A DNA stretch of 64,000 bases from Rubrivivax sp. (GTDB lineage Bacteria; Pseudomonadota; Gammaproteobacteria; Burkholderiales; Burkholderiaceae_C). The notes beneath the pieces were generated by a model. The model did no database searches and had not been told where the DNA came from. It saw only the letters and a program-made list of their open reading frames with translations. Positions within the stretch are counted from its first letter, which is position 1. The number at the start of each line of letters is the position of its first letter. The stretch spans positions 1 to 64,000 of the forward strand of contig JAIXSE010000022.1 of the NCBI GenBank assembly GCA_027484825.1, given 5' to 3'. A program made the translations under genes and the position numbers. This document shows, piece by piece, positions 39,837 to 47,575 of the stretch.

Positions 39837-41033
39837 GTGTCCACGCCCTCCGAACCCGACCTCAGTGCGTTTGCGTCCCTGGCGCATGAACTGGCCCTCA
39901 CCATGGCGCATGTGGTGGGGGACCTGTCCCTCGTGGTGGACGCACAAGGCGTGGTCATGGCGGTGGCTGAGGGGGCCTCGGCCCCGGTGGACGGCAGTGC
40001 GTCCTGGGTCGGGCAGGCCTGGGCGGAGACCGTCTGTGCCGGCAGCCGTGCCAAGCTGACGGCGCTGCTGGACGAGGTGGACCGCTCCGGTCAGGTCGTC
40101 CATGGGCGGGAGCTGATGCATCCCGGACCGCAAGGCGCCACCGTGCCGATTTCGTGGTCCGCCATTCGCTTGGGGCCGCTTGGACCGGTGCTGGCCGTGG
40201 GGCGGGACCTGCGCGCGATGACGGCGATGCAGCAGCGGTTTGTCGAAGTGCAGCAGGAGATGGAGCGGCATTACTGGCGCTACCGCCAGGTGCAGAGCCG
40301 TTATCAGCAACTCCACCAGGTGGCGCACGATGCGGTGCTGATGCTGGATGCCGGCAGTCTGGTGGTGTTGCAGGCCAATGAGGCGGTGGCGACGGTGCTG
40401 GGGCGGGATCTGCCCCAGCTGCTGCATCAGCCGCTCACGGACAACCTGCCGGACCAGCTGCGCGGTGACGTGCTGGAGCTGCTGGTGGCGGCGCGCAGCG
40501 GCGGGCGGGCACTGTCCCGGCACGCGCTGGCAGGCGAGGGCACCGTGTCCCTGGACATGACGGTGGCGCCGCTGGCGGTGGACGGACGACGGCATCTGAT
40601 GCTGCGGGTGCGTGATGCCCGGCTGTCGGCGGAGGATGAGGCACTGGCGCTGACCCGCATGGCGAATTTTGTCGAGCGCACGCCGCAGGGGCTGGTGATC
40701 ACCGATGCGCAGGGTCATGTGCGGATGGCCGGGCCTGCATTCCTGGCCTGGGTGGGACAGGCGGATGACCACGCGATGCGGGATCGGACCTTGGCCGATT
40801 GGGTGAAGGATCCGGGCGGTGCCTGGTCGGCGCTGACGGCGCAGGTGCGGCGGGTGGGCATGGTGTCGGGGCTGCGACTGGACCTGCAGACCTCCACAGC
40901 AGAGGTGCAAGCGGTGGAGGTGTCCGTGGCCTTGCTGGCGGAGACCGAGCCGGCGGGCCTTGGCTGGGTGCTGCGGCTGCGTCAAGAGGAACGGGGCAAG
41001 CGGGCGAGGGGACGCGGCAAGCGTCAGGGCTGA
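39837..41033 (+). CDS. PpsR-like PAS protein without DNA-binding HTH domain
   Basis: 398 residues from GTG (GGGAG 8 nt upstream). It aligns along its length with PpsR of this window: N-terminal PAS-like domain, Q-linker (MQQRFVEVQQEMERHYWRYRQVQSRYQ against VQQRLVDAQQSMERDYLRLRHTEARYR), PAS with VLMLDAGSLVVLQANEAVATVLG and the shared ARSGGR, then a last PAS (TPQGLVITDAQGHVRMAG). Where PpsR continues to a Fis-type HTH, this protein ends in a basic tail (QEERGKRARGRGKRQG). Only 116 bp separate its stop from the next gene, so no frameshifted HTH can be hidden there. PpsR cysteines of the PAS and HTH are absent. A dimer-forming modulator of PpsR is inferred. Confidence 0.88.
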   Translation: MSTPSEPDLSAFASLAHELALTMAHVVGDLSLVVDAQGVVMAVAEGASAPVDGSASWVGQAWAETVCAGSRAKLTALLDEVDRSGQVVHGRELMHPGPQGATVPISWSAIRLGPLGPVLAVGRDLRAMTAMQQRFVEVQQEMERHYWRYRQVQSRYQQLHQVAHDAVLMLDAGSLVVLQANEAVATVLGRDLPQLLHQPLTDNLPDQLRGDVLELLVAARSGGRALSRHALAGEGTVSLDMTVAPLAVDGRRHLMLRVRDARLSAEDEALALTRMANFVERTPQGLVITDAQGHVRMAGPAFLAWVGQADDHAMRDRTLADWVKDPGGAWSALTAQVRRVGMVSGLRLDLQTSTAEVQAVEVSVALLAETEPAGLGWVLRLRQEERGKRARGRGKRQG

Positions 41034-41149
41034 GGCGGTCGGCGCTGGGCCAACGATTAGAATCGCCGACTGGGTGTTGGGGGAGGGTCCCTTGGCAGGA
41101 TGACGCGAATGGCAGGGGCGCCTCGCGGGACCTGTTGTGCCTGCCCGAG

Positions 41150-42469
41150 ATGACACCCACCACGATCCAACTGGTTGGGGCCGCGCTGTTTGCCGTCGCC
41201 CTGATCCATACCTTCTCCACCAAGTTCTTCGAGCGGCTGGCTCATTCGCAGCCTCGTCATGCGGGCCTGTGGCATCTGCTGGGGGAAGTCGAGATCGTCT
41301 TCGGCTTCTGGGCCATGGTGCTGATGCTGTTCATGTTCGGCATCGAAGGCAAGGCCAGCGCCACCCATTACCTGGACACCCGCAACTTCACCGAGCCGAT
41401 GTTCGTTTTCGCCATCATGGTGATCGCGGGCACGCGGCCGATTCTGCAGTTTGCAGGAACGGTGGTGCGTCTGGCCGCCACGGCCATGCCGCTGCCGCGG
41501 GGCATGGCGATGTACTTCATGGTGCTGGCGCTGGTGCCGCTGCTGGGCTCGTTCATCACCGAACCGGCCGCGATGACGCTGGCCGCGCTGATGCTGCGGG
41601 ACACGCTGTTCTCCCAGCCGGTCAGCCGCCGCCTGATGTATGCGACGGTGGGGGTGCTGTTTGTCAACATCTCCATCGGCGGCACGCTCACGCCCTTTGC
41701 GGCACCACCGGTGCTGATGGTGGCCAGCGCCTGGAACTGGGACATGAGCTTCATGCTGACGCATTTCGGCTGGAAGTCCGCGCTGGCGGTGTGCGTGAAT
41801 GCGGCTGTCGCGGCGCTGGTGTTTCGCAAGCAGCTGGGGCATATGGGGCAGGCGGCGTCGGTCGCGTCCGCGGGCACTGGGGGGGCTCAAGGCACTGAAG
41901 GCACTGAAGAGGCCGGCTCTGTGGCTCCTCCCGCCAAAGTCCCGGCCAGCATCATCGCGGTCCAGCTGATGTTCCTGGTGGGCGTGGTGGTGTTTGCCCA
42001 TCACCCGGCCGTGTTCATGGGCCTGTTCCTGTTCTTCATGGGCTTTGCCACGGCCTACAGCGCCCATCAGGACCGGCTGATCCTGAAAGAGGCACTGCTG
42101 GTGGCATTCTTCCTGGCCGGACTGGTGGTGCTGGGCGGGCAGCAGCAATGGTGGCTGCAGCCGGTGCTGCTGGCCATGGATGCGGATGCGGTGTACTTTG
42201 GGGCCACCGCGCTGACGGCCATCACCGACAACGCGGCGCTGACCTATCTCGGGTCCCTGGTGCCGGGGCTGAGCGAGCCGTTCAAGCTGGCGTTGGTGGC
42301 GGGGGCGGTGACGGGCGGCGGCCTGACGGTCATTGCCAATGCGCCCAATCCGGCCGGTGTGGCCATCCTGCGTGGGCGCTTCGAGGACCAGACGATTCAT
42401 CCTCTGGGTCTGCTGATGGCCGCGCTGCCCCCGACCGTGGTGGCCATGCTGGCCTTCAGGGTGTTGTGA
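41150..42469 (+). CDS. Putative Na+/H+ antiporter, multi-spanning membrane protein
   Basis: 439 residues with about 11-12 hydrophobic segments, resembling the putative Na+/H+ antiporter family. The track ORF starts at 40799 inside the previous gene; ATG 41150 gives a membrane-type start (MTPTTIQLVGAALFAVALIHTFSTKFFERLAHS). Conserved-looking blocks: FITEPAAMTLAALMLRD, NISIGGTLTPFAAPPVLMVA, ITDNAALTYLGSLVPG and TGGGLTVIANAPNPAGVAIL, typical of ion transporters. A TAGAAT box around 41055 may be part of its promoter. First gene outside the photosynthesis cluster. Confidence 0.85.
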   Translation: MTPTTIQLVGAALFAVALIHTFSTKFFERLAHSQPRHAGLWHLLGEVEIVFGFWAMVLMLFMFGIEGKASATHYLDTRNFTEPMFVFAIMVIAGTRPILQFAGTVVRLAATAMPLPRGMAMYFMVLALVPLLGSFITEPAAMTLAALMLRDTLFSQPVSRRLMYATVGVLFVNISIGGTLTPFAAPPVLMVASAWNWDMSFMLTHFGWKSALAVCVNAAVAALVFRKQLGHMGQAASVASAGTGGAQGTEGTEEAGSVAPPAKVPASIIAVQLMFLVGVVVFAHHPAVFMGLFLFFMGFATAYSAHQDRLILKEALLVAFFLAGLVVLGGQQQWWLQPVLLAMDADAVYFGATALTAITDNAALTYLGSLVPGLSEPFKLALVAGAVTGGGLTVIANAPNPAGVAILRGRFEDQTIHPLGLLMAALPPTVVAMLAFRVL

Positions 42470-42506
42470 GTGTGAGGGCCCGCGGTCAGGGGCAATGGCG
42501 CCGGCG

Positions 42507-43580
42507 CTACGCTTGAGGTTCGATGTCTGCGGTCAATGCCAGCAACGTGTCCGCAGACCAGGTCCGATGCAAGGCCGGAAGCGAGGTCTGGAGCGAGCTC
42601 TGAAGTGAGGATTGCAGCGAAGCCAGAAGCGATGCCTGGGGCGCGGCCGTAGCCGGTTCCACGCCCAGCCGGGTGTGGATGCCCAGCAGCTGCCAGGCCA
42701 CCGGCGCCGAGGCCGAGCGGCTGATCGCACGCCGACGAAGCACCGGCGCCCCCTCGCAACCCGCGCCGGACAAGACATCCGTCAGGAAGCAGTCCCGGTC
42801 CTGCACGCGCATTTGCAGCGGTGAAGCCAGAGAGCCGGTGCGCGCAATCGGCAAAGGCCTGCGCGGCAGCGACAGGCCTTGCGGAAAACCCACCATCGAC
42901 ACCACATCGCCGATGGCGATGTCCTCGCCTTGGGCCGTCAGGTGCGTCTCATCAAAGGCCAGCCACAGGGCGTGCTTTGGCAGGTCGGAGGGGGCGATGG
43001 GCAGCACCGCCACATCGACTGCCCCCTGCGCATCACGCATGCCACGCCAGAGCGGCTTCTCGCCGTTGACCAGCGGCAGCACGCAGGTCTCGCGGCGAGC
43101 GGGGTCCATTGCATCGACCGCCAGCTCGATGTCCAGCCGGTTCGGCGCTGGCGAGTCCGCCTGACCCGCCATCACCGAGCGGGCGCTCACTAGGAACACC
43201 TGCGCGCCACGGCGGAAGAAAAATCCGCTGGCCTGGCCCACCTGCTGCGTGCCGGCATGTGCCGAGACCGGCGTGATGGCCATCAGCATCGGGTCCAGCC
43301 CGGGGGCCTGCGGCAGCGGTTCAGACGCCTTCAGGCTGCGGCGCAGCAGGGCGCCATTGCGCAGCACTTCCCGCTCGAAGGCCGCCAGCACGACATCGGA
43401 CATGTCGGAGTGCAGCATCACCGTGCGCGCCACTTCGGCATGCGCATCAAACGATGCCGACAGTCGACTCAAGCCGGCCGCGGACAGGGTGTCGATGACG
43501 GCCGGCAGCAAAGCGTCCAGCGCCACCAGACTGCCCTTGAGCTCACAGATCCGCTCGGTGGCGTCTTGCAGGTTTTTCAT
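42507..43580 (-). CDS. Trypsin-fold protein, probably catalytically inactive
   Basis: 357 residues. The C-terminal two thirds look like a trypsin-like serine protease fold: GQASGFFFRRGAQVFLVSARSVMAG (strand plus the catalytic-His region), DVAVLPIAPSD (catalytic-Asp region), GDVVSMVGFPQG and DVLSGAGCEGAPVL (nucleophile region). In place of the usual TA-x-H there is SARS, and in place of GNSGxP there is GCEGAP, so His and Ser appear lost while Asp remains. The N-terminal 90 residues are helical; a Ser/Leu/Gln repeat (SLQSSLQSSLQTSL) lies near the end. Function unknown; peptide binding is possible. It follows csp after a terminator. Confidence 0.75.
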   Translation of the reverse strand: MKNLQDATERICELKGSLVALDALLPAVIDTLSAAGLSRLSASFDAHAEVARTVMLHSDMSDVVLAAFEREVLRNGALLRRSLKASEPLPQAPGLDPMLMAITPVSAHAGTQQVGQASGFFFRRGAQVFLVSARSVMAGQADSPAPNRLDIELAVDAMDPARRETCVLPLVNGEKPLWRGMRDAQGAVDVAVLPIAPSDLPKHALWLAFDETHLTAQGEDIAIGDVVSMVGFPQGLSLPRRPLPIARTGSLASPLQMRVQDRDCFLTDVLSGAGCEGAPVLRRRAISRSASAPVAWQLLGIHTRLGVEPATAAPQASLLASLQSSLQSSLQTSLPALHRTWSADTLLALTADIEPQA

Positions 43581-43598
43581 GGGGGACTCCGGATGGGC

Positions 43599-43626
43599 AA
43601 AAAAAAAGCGCGGCCATGCCGCGCTT
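43599..43626 (-). terminator. Rho-independent terminator of the cold-shock gene
   Basis: On the minus strand AAGCGCGGC-ATG-GCCGCGCTT forms a 9-bp stem followed by a run of at least seven T. It lies 72 bp after the csp stop and 18 bp before the next start. Confidence 0.93.
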
Positions 43627-43698
43627 GGTCGAGACGCTCCGCAGGGAGCGCATCGGTCAGCGTGGTCAGGCCGGGCCTGGCACGCTGTGAGTGGGTTT

Positions 43699-43911
43699 TC
43701 AGCCCAGAGTGCGAATTCGCGAGGCCTGCGGGCCCTTCTGGCCTTGCGTGACCTCGAATTCCACGCGCTGGTTTTCGCTCAGCGTCTTGAATCCGCCGCC
43801 TTGAATTTCCTTGAAATGGGCGAAGAGGTCCTTGCCGCCATCATCGGGAGCGATGAAGCCAAAGCCCTTGCCTTCGTTGAACCACTTCACGGTACCGGTT
43901 TGAGTCGTCAT
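43699..43911 (-). CDS. CspA-family cold-shock protein
   Basis: 70-residue single OB-fold RNA/DNA-binding protein. RNP motifs [15 protein letters not shown] and KDLFAHF are intact, and the length is standard. The 5' region up to 44145 has a 6-bp hairpin (CCCGGC/GCCGGG, 44000-44016) about 90 nt before the start and may be a structured leader. Monocistronic, with the terminator at 43599. Confidence 0.96.
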   Translation of the reverse strand: MTTQTGTVKWFNEGKGFGFIAPDDGGKDLFAHFKEIQGGGFKTLSENQRVEFEVTQGQKGPQASRIRTLG

Positions 43912-44145
43912 GTCGATGTCTTTCCTGGGACTGTCAGACGCACGATTGCCTCTGACGAAGAGACGCCAAGAAAATCTTCATGGGGGATTCAACAAGGCAC
44001 CCGGCAGAACGCCGGGGCGAGTGGAAAGACCTAAGAGCGGACGGTCTTGTGCATATCAGCTAGCCCATAGTAGTGGGGTTCCGGCCGTCTGTGCATATTT
44101 ATTCTTTGCACAGGCGCCAGGCCCCGCAGCCAGGGCGCTGAGGCT

Positions 44146-44496
44146 TCAGTAGCGGCCGCCGCCAAAGCCCCCATTGCCGTATCCGACGTCCTGGCGCTTG
44201 GAGGCGCGGTAGCCGGCCGGTGCCTCGGAGGCACCCGGTGCACGGTCTTCACGAGGACGGGCCATGTTCACGACGATGGAGCGACCTTCGACGGAGAGAC
44301 CGTTCAGGCCCTTGATGGCGGCTTCGGCGTCTTCCGCCGACTTCATCTCGACGAAACCAAAGCCCTTGGATTGACCGGTGTCACGGTCCATCATGACCCG
44401 GGCAGACGCCACAGCGCCGAATTCGCCGAAGTTGCTCTTGAGGGTCGCGTCAGTGACGGAGTAGGGCAGGTTGCCCACATAAATCTTGGTGGTCAT
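44146..44496 (-). CDS. RRM-domain RNA-binding protein with Gly-rich tail
   Basis: 116 residues. One RNA-recognition motif: RNP2 KIYVGNLPYSVT and RNP1 SKGFGFVEM, followed by NGLSVEGRSIVVNMARPRED and a Gly/Tyr/Arg-rich C-terminus (GYGNGGFGGGRY), as in cyanobacterial and proteobacterial Rbp proteins. ATG 44496 is preferred to the track start 44523, because MTTKIYVGNLPYSV is the family beginning. Likely a stress- or cold-related RNA chaperone. Confidence 0.93.
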   Translation of the reverse strand: MTTKIYVGNLPYSVTDATLKSNFGEFGAVASARVMMDRDTGQSKGFGFVEMKSAEDAEAAIKGLNGLSVEGRSIVVNMARPREDRAPGASEAPAGYRASKRQDVGYGNGGFGGGRY

Positions 44497-44569
44497 GGGA
44501 CGCCTTTCTGGCAGTTGTTGCATCAGCGTGATGCGTGCGAACGAAATGGGGGGACGCGTGCGGCTGCCG

Positions 44570-44791
44570 TCAGGGCAGGCACGTGTGCAGCCAACCCTGG
44601 GTGACGGCGAAGATGCGCGCGGCGTCCCGGGAGGCGAAAGTGGTGTCGAACTCGAAGCGTCGCGTGGACCTGTCGAGGCCGTGAGCGTGCTGGACGGTCA
44701 CGGAGGCGCGGAATCGGCCACTGCTGGTGGCGTGCGTCGTGGGCGAGACGTCGTAGTCGCCCATGGGGATCGAATGTGTGATGGTGGTCAA
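44570..44791 (-). CDS. Small conserved-looking hypothetical protein
   Basis: 73 residues, upstream of and in the same direction as the RRM gene. Alternating hydrophobic/polar strands (GRFRASVTVQHA, STRRFEFDTTFAS) suggest a small beta-rich fold with a terminal helix (AARIFAVTQGWLHTCL). I recognise no family. Its regular amino-acid composition, unlike the Pro/Arg-rich shadows, supports coding. Confidence 0.6.
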   Translation of the reverse strand: MTTITHSIPMGDYDVSPTTHATSSGRFRASVTVQHAHGLDRSTRRFEFDTTFASRDAARIFAVTQGWLHTCLP

Positions 44792-45095
44792 TCAGTAGGC
44801 AGGCGGTGGTCAGGCCTGCTTGAGCGGTGGGGCTCGGTGGGTTGCAGCTCTGCGGCCTTGAGCGCAACGGCGGGGCGACGGACGTCGCGTGGGGGTGTGC
44901 GGTGAGGTCGGCGCCGCGAAGGCAGGGGATCACCGTCCCTTCAGTGTACACCCATGGCTGGTGCGGGGCCTTTGGGGGCCTTTTGGTGGGCTTTTGGTGG
45001 CGTCGGCGCGGCGTTGGGGCGGTCTGGCGAGGCTGCCAAGCAGGGCGATGTTGGCTTGGGAAGTGCGCAGGGTTTGAGCAGATGCGGTCAAAGGC
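44792..45095. other. Intergenic region between hipA and the RRM-side operon
   Basis: About 304 bp with no gene I can support. It contains a minus-strand TACACT box near 44943-44948 that may be the promoter of the two genes to its left, giving a leader of about 140 nt. A G/T-rich patch of imperfect tandem units (GGGCCTTTTGGTGGGCTTTTGGTGG, 44976-45001) is also present. Confidence 0.5.
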
Positions 45096-46478
45096 TCAGA
45101 GGTACTCATCCTTGACGCGCGCGGCGTCTGCAACCAACTGCGTCAGCCGCCGCGCCTGCTCAGCGACGAAGTCAGCAATGCGCCGCACGAAGGCTTGTTC
45201 CTGCCCCTCTTCGTAGTCGATCGCTTCTGCCTGAGCCTGAGCCTGCGTCGTGGCCAGCTTTGCCAGGCGCTGGCCTTCGCGTTGCATCAGCTTGCGATCA
45301 ATGCCGCAGCGCGTCGCGAAATCCGCCAGAGCGAAAGGAGACACTTGATCGTGGCTGAACACGTCCCCGTAGGCCATGGCCAGTTCGTTGTCGAAGCCGT
45401 CGTATTGCAGGACGCTCACCAGGTCATACCAGGGGGTGGGTTCCAACAGGCCGCCTGCACGGACAAAAAACGAGAAATTCTTTCCGTGGGCATCGCTGTT
45501 CCCGATCAGGAACTGGAAGAGGGCCCAGCGCAGCATGGCGAGCCGCGCTGCGGCCGTGTTGGCCGTCATGGCCGCGCAGCCGAACAGGCGCTCAAAGCTC
45601 ACGCCGTCTCGAATGTGTTGGACCGCTGGCGCGTTGCCAAGGTTGCGCTCGTACTTGTAGGTCACCGGCAGGTCGCAGGCCTGGGCGGCGTCGATGATGT
45701 GTCGCCGGAGAACCCGAGCTCGGCCTTTATGGTCTTCGACAGTGCGGTCGAAGCGCCGTACGACCAGAACCGGCCGGGGTGTCCGAAGCAGTTCGACTTC
45801 AGCAGCCGGCAAGCCCATTCGGCGCGCCAGCGACATGCAGAAGTGTTCATTGACCGCCAAGTGCGGTGTCTGTGGATTGGCGGTGTCGGGCTTGAGGATG
45901 TGGGTGGACGCCAGTCGCTGCCCGTCCACCAGGAAGAGCCGCCCGCCTTCATTCAGCGGTTGGTCGAGGTAGACCAACAGTTTGTCCTGCAGGCCCGCCA
46001 CCGAGATGCGTACTTTGCCGTCCCACACGGTCAGCGGCACGTGGTCTCGTTCGGCGATGCGGTGGTCGAGCTCTTCCCGCGAGACTTCTCGCAGGACGGG
46101 CTCGCTCGCCGGATGGGCTGCCGCCGCTTCACCTGTGAAGCGCAGAGCCCCCGCAGTCTCGGCCCCGAGCGCCCAGATCAGCCCAAAGACGTTGGTCCTG
46201 GCAAGGCCGTTATAGGCAACTGCCACATCCAAGGCCCTGCCTTCGGGCAGCAGATGCTCGATGAAGCGCTTGATGGATGCAGACGGATAGTTCTCCGGAG
46301 GAGCTGCCAAGGGCACAGCGGGTGACAACGGGTAGGACTGTGTGTCGCTCACCCACGGCTCGGCGTAACGCAGGCTCCAGCGGTCGTCGCGCCCGTCGTG
46401 TTCGATGGTGGCCATTTGGGCCTCGTCGGCCCAGACGTGCAGCGCGTGGGTCATGCCAGCTGCCTCATGCCTTTCCAT
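45096..46478 (-). CDS. hipA: HipA-family serine/threonine kinase toxin
   Basis: Toxin of a HipBA-type module; relatives phosphorylate glutamyl-tRNA synthetase and cause persistence. 460 residues. N-terminal HipA domain, then the kinase: VAGLQDKLLVYLD near the glycine-rich region, STHILKPDT (ATP-binding Lys), the catalytic segment FLIGNSDAHGKNFSF, and WYDLVSV. An N-terminal start at 46454 (MTHALHVW) is an alternative to 46478. It overlaps hipB by 14 bp, the classic antitoxin-first order. Confidence 0.92.
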   Translation of the reverse strand: MERHEAAGMTHALHVWADEAQMATIEHDGRDDRWSLRYAEPWVSDTQSYPLSPAVPLAAPPENYPSASIKRFIEHLLPEGRALDVAVAYNGLARTNVFGLIWALGAETAGALRFTGEAAAAHPASEPVLREVSREELDHRIAERDHVPLTVWDGKVRISVAGLQDKLLVYLDQPLNEGGRLFLVDGQRLASTHILKPDTANPQTPHLAVNEHFCMSLARRMGLPAAEVELLRTPRPVLVVRRFDRTVEDHKGRARVLRRHIIDAAQACDLPVTYKYERNLGNAPAVQHIRDGVSFERLFGCAAMTANTAAARLAMLRWALFQFLIGNSDAHGKNFSFFVRAGGLLEPTPWYDLVSVLQYDGFDNELAMAYGDVFSHDQVSPFALADFATRCGIDRKLMQREGQRLAKLATTQAQAQAEAIDYEEGQEQAFVRRIADFVAEQARRLTQLVADAARVKDEYL

Positions 46479-46767
46479 CGGCGGCCGGTGCCGACGGTTG
46501 GCCGCTGGCAGCCTCTCGGCTCCAGGGGTGCTCCTTGGGCAACACCATCAGGGCCAGCCCCAATCCATCAAGGACGGCCAGTGCCTTGTCCAGGCGCACC
46601 GATCCTTGGCCGTTTTCGAGACGCGACATGAGGTCAACGGACACGCCAAGCAACCCGGCGGCATCGTCGATGCGAAGCGCCTGCGACTTGCGGCGCTCTC
46701 GCACGACCGGGCCCAGATCAGAGACTGCCATTAACAGAGTGGGGCGGCGACTCGCGTTGTCGGTCAT
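46465..46767 (-). CDS. hipB: HipB-family antitoxin, XRE-type regulator
   Basis: 100 residues with a helix-turn-helix (LGPVVRERRKSQALRIDDAAGLLGVSVDLMSRLENGQGSVRLDKALAVLDGLGLAL) typical of HipB, which neutralises HipA and represses its own operon. The disordered tail (EAASGQPSAPAADGKA) fits an antitoxin. Three TTTCGGAA/TTCCGAAA boxes overlie or precede the start and are the likely operators. Confidence 0.9.
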   Translation of the reverse strand: MTDNASRRPTLLMAVSDLGPVVRERRKSQALRIDDAAGLLGVSVDLMSRLENGQGSVRLDKALAVLDGLGLALMVLPKEHPWSREAASGQPSAPAADGKA

Positions 46768-46874
46768 TTCGGAATTTCAGGAGTGACGGGCTCAAAGGGG
46801 CTAAGGTTAGAAGATATTTCTGCTATTCCGAAATTTCAACTGACTGAGCAGGAGTGTCAAGCAAAATTTCGGAA
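46767..46874. promoter_or_regulatory. Putative HipB operators, three TTTCGGAA/TTCCGAAA boxes
   Basis: Boxes at 46767-46774 (over the hipB start), 46826-46833 (inverted) and 46867-46874, each embedded in A/T-rich sequence with AATTTC repeats. Repeated elements of this kind upstream of hipBA are the known HipB-binding pattern. Confidence 0.7.
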
Positions 46875-46945
46875 AATCAGAAACAAGCTGCCGTCGAGAC
46901 GTTCATCCAGAGCTTGAGCCTTGAGCGAGAACGACATCCCTGAAC

Positions 46946-47230
46946 TTACCAAATGGGCTGATCGGAACTGCGCGTCTGTGGGGCGCCACGCGCAGGTTCT
47001 GGATCGACGGCTGGTTTGCTGAGTGCCAATTCAACGCCGAGGATGTTGAGCAGCTTGAGCAGTCGGCCGGTACCCACGGTGTCCGCATTGCGCTCCAGCG
47101 CGGAGTAGGTCTGCTGTGACACTCCCAGGCGCAGGGCGACTTCGCTTTGGGTCAACCCGGCATCCTTGCGAAAGGCCCTGAGCAGGATGGGTAGCTGGTG
47201 GGGTGTGCGGACGGTGAAGTGGGTGCTCAT
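46946..47230 (-). CDS. Orphan XRE-family regulator (HipB-like)
   Basis: 94 residues from ATG 47230; the track start 47293 runs through the promoter. Helix-turn-helix in LRAFRKDAGLTQSEVALRLGVSQQTYSALERNADTVGTGRLLKLLNILGVELAL. Related in layout to HipB, but no cognate toxin gene follows in its own frame; the next genes downstream are hipBA. It may be an additional regulator of that module or a remnant of a second one. Confidence 0.88.
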   Translation of the reverse strand: MSTHFTVRTPHQLPILLRAFRKDAGLTQSEVALRLGVSQQTYSALERNADTVGTGRLLKLLNILGVELALSKPAVDPEPARGAPQTRSSDQPIW

Positions 47231-47293
47231 ACAGTCTGTAGGCTGTAATTGGTTTTTACAGCCTTTAATATGTACACCAAGAACCCCCATCAA
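47230..47293 (-). promoter_or_regulatory. Promoter and palindromic operators of the XRE gene
   Basis: On the minus strand: -35 TTGATG (47288-47293), 17 bp, -10 TATTAA (47265-47270). Just downstream lies the perfect inverted repeat GGCTGTAA-N7-TTACAGCC (47241-47263). A smaller palindrome TACAG-N-CTGTA (47230-47240) touches the start codon. This is a textbook autorepression layout. Confidence 0.82.
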
Positions 47294-47402
47294 AAGCAGT
47301 GAAGGCCTCTACAGCTGGCGGCCTGTATTGGGTCCGACTCGCTGACAACACCTGGCCCCAACGCGCAAAGGCCAAAGCCAAAGTCTCAAAGCCCAAACGC
47401 AA

Positions 47403-47436
47403 AAAAGCCCAAGCACTTTGCAGCACTTGGGCTTTT
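47403..47436 (-). terminator. Terminator downstream of tRNA-Pro
   Basis: AAAAGCCCAAG and CTTGGGCTTTT give an 11-bp stem with T runs on both strands, 11 bp past the tRNA 3' end. It can act in both directions. Confidence 0.92.
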
Positions 47437-47446
47437 CAAAAATTCC

Positions 47447-47523
47447 TGGTCGGGGTGAGAGGATTCGAACCTCCGGCCTCTACGTCCCGAACGTAGCGCT
47501 CTACCAGGCTAAGCTACACCCCG
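47447..47523 (-). tRNA. tRNA-Pro, anticodon CGG
   Basis: Cloverleaf read on the minus strand: acceptor CGGGGTG/CACCCCG, D arm with AGCCTGGTAG, anticodon stem CTACG/CGTAG with loop TTCGGGA (anticodon CGG), T arm GGTTCGAATCC, discriminator A and an encoded CCA. 77 nt with CCA. The short track ORF containing VRGFEPPASTSRT is its translation shadow. Confidence 0.97.
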
Positions 47524-47575
47524 ATGGTTTTGTCTCAATCTGCTGAGTGGTTTGTTGAAGTTCTCTTGAATCGCT

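Noticed and set aside
43912-44145. Possible gene between the cold-shock and RRM genes
   Set aside because: Only short frames; the region is better explained as the csp promoter and leader (TACTAT-like -10 on the minus strand and a hairpin).
47299-47496. 65-residue ORF ending VRGFEPPASTSRT
   Set aside because: This is the well-known translation artefact of a tRNA gene read on the opposite strand; the tRNA-Pro explains it.
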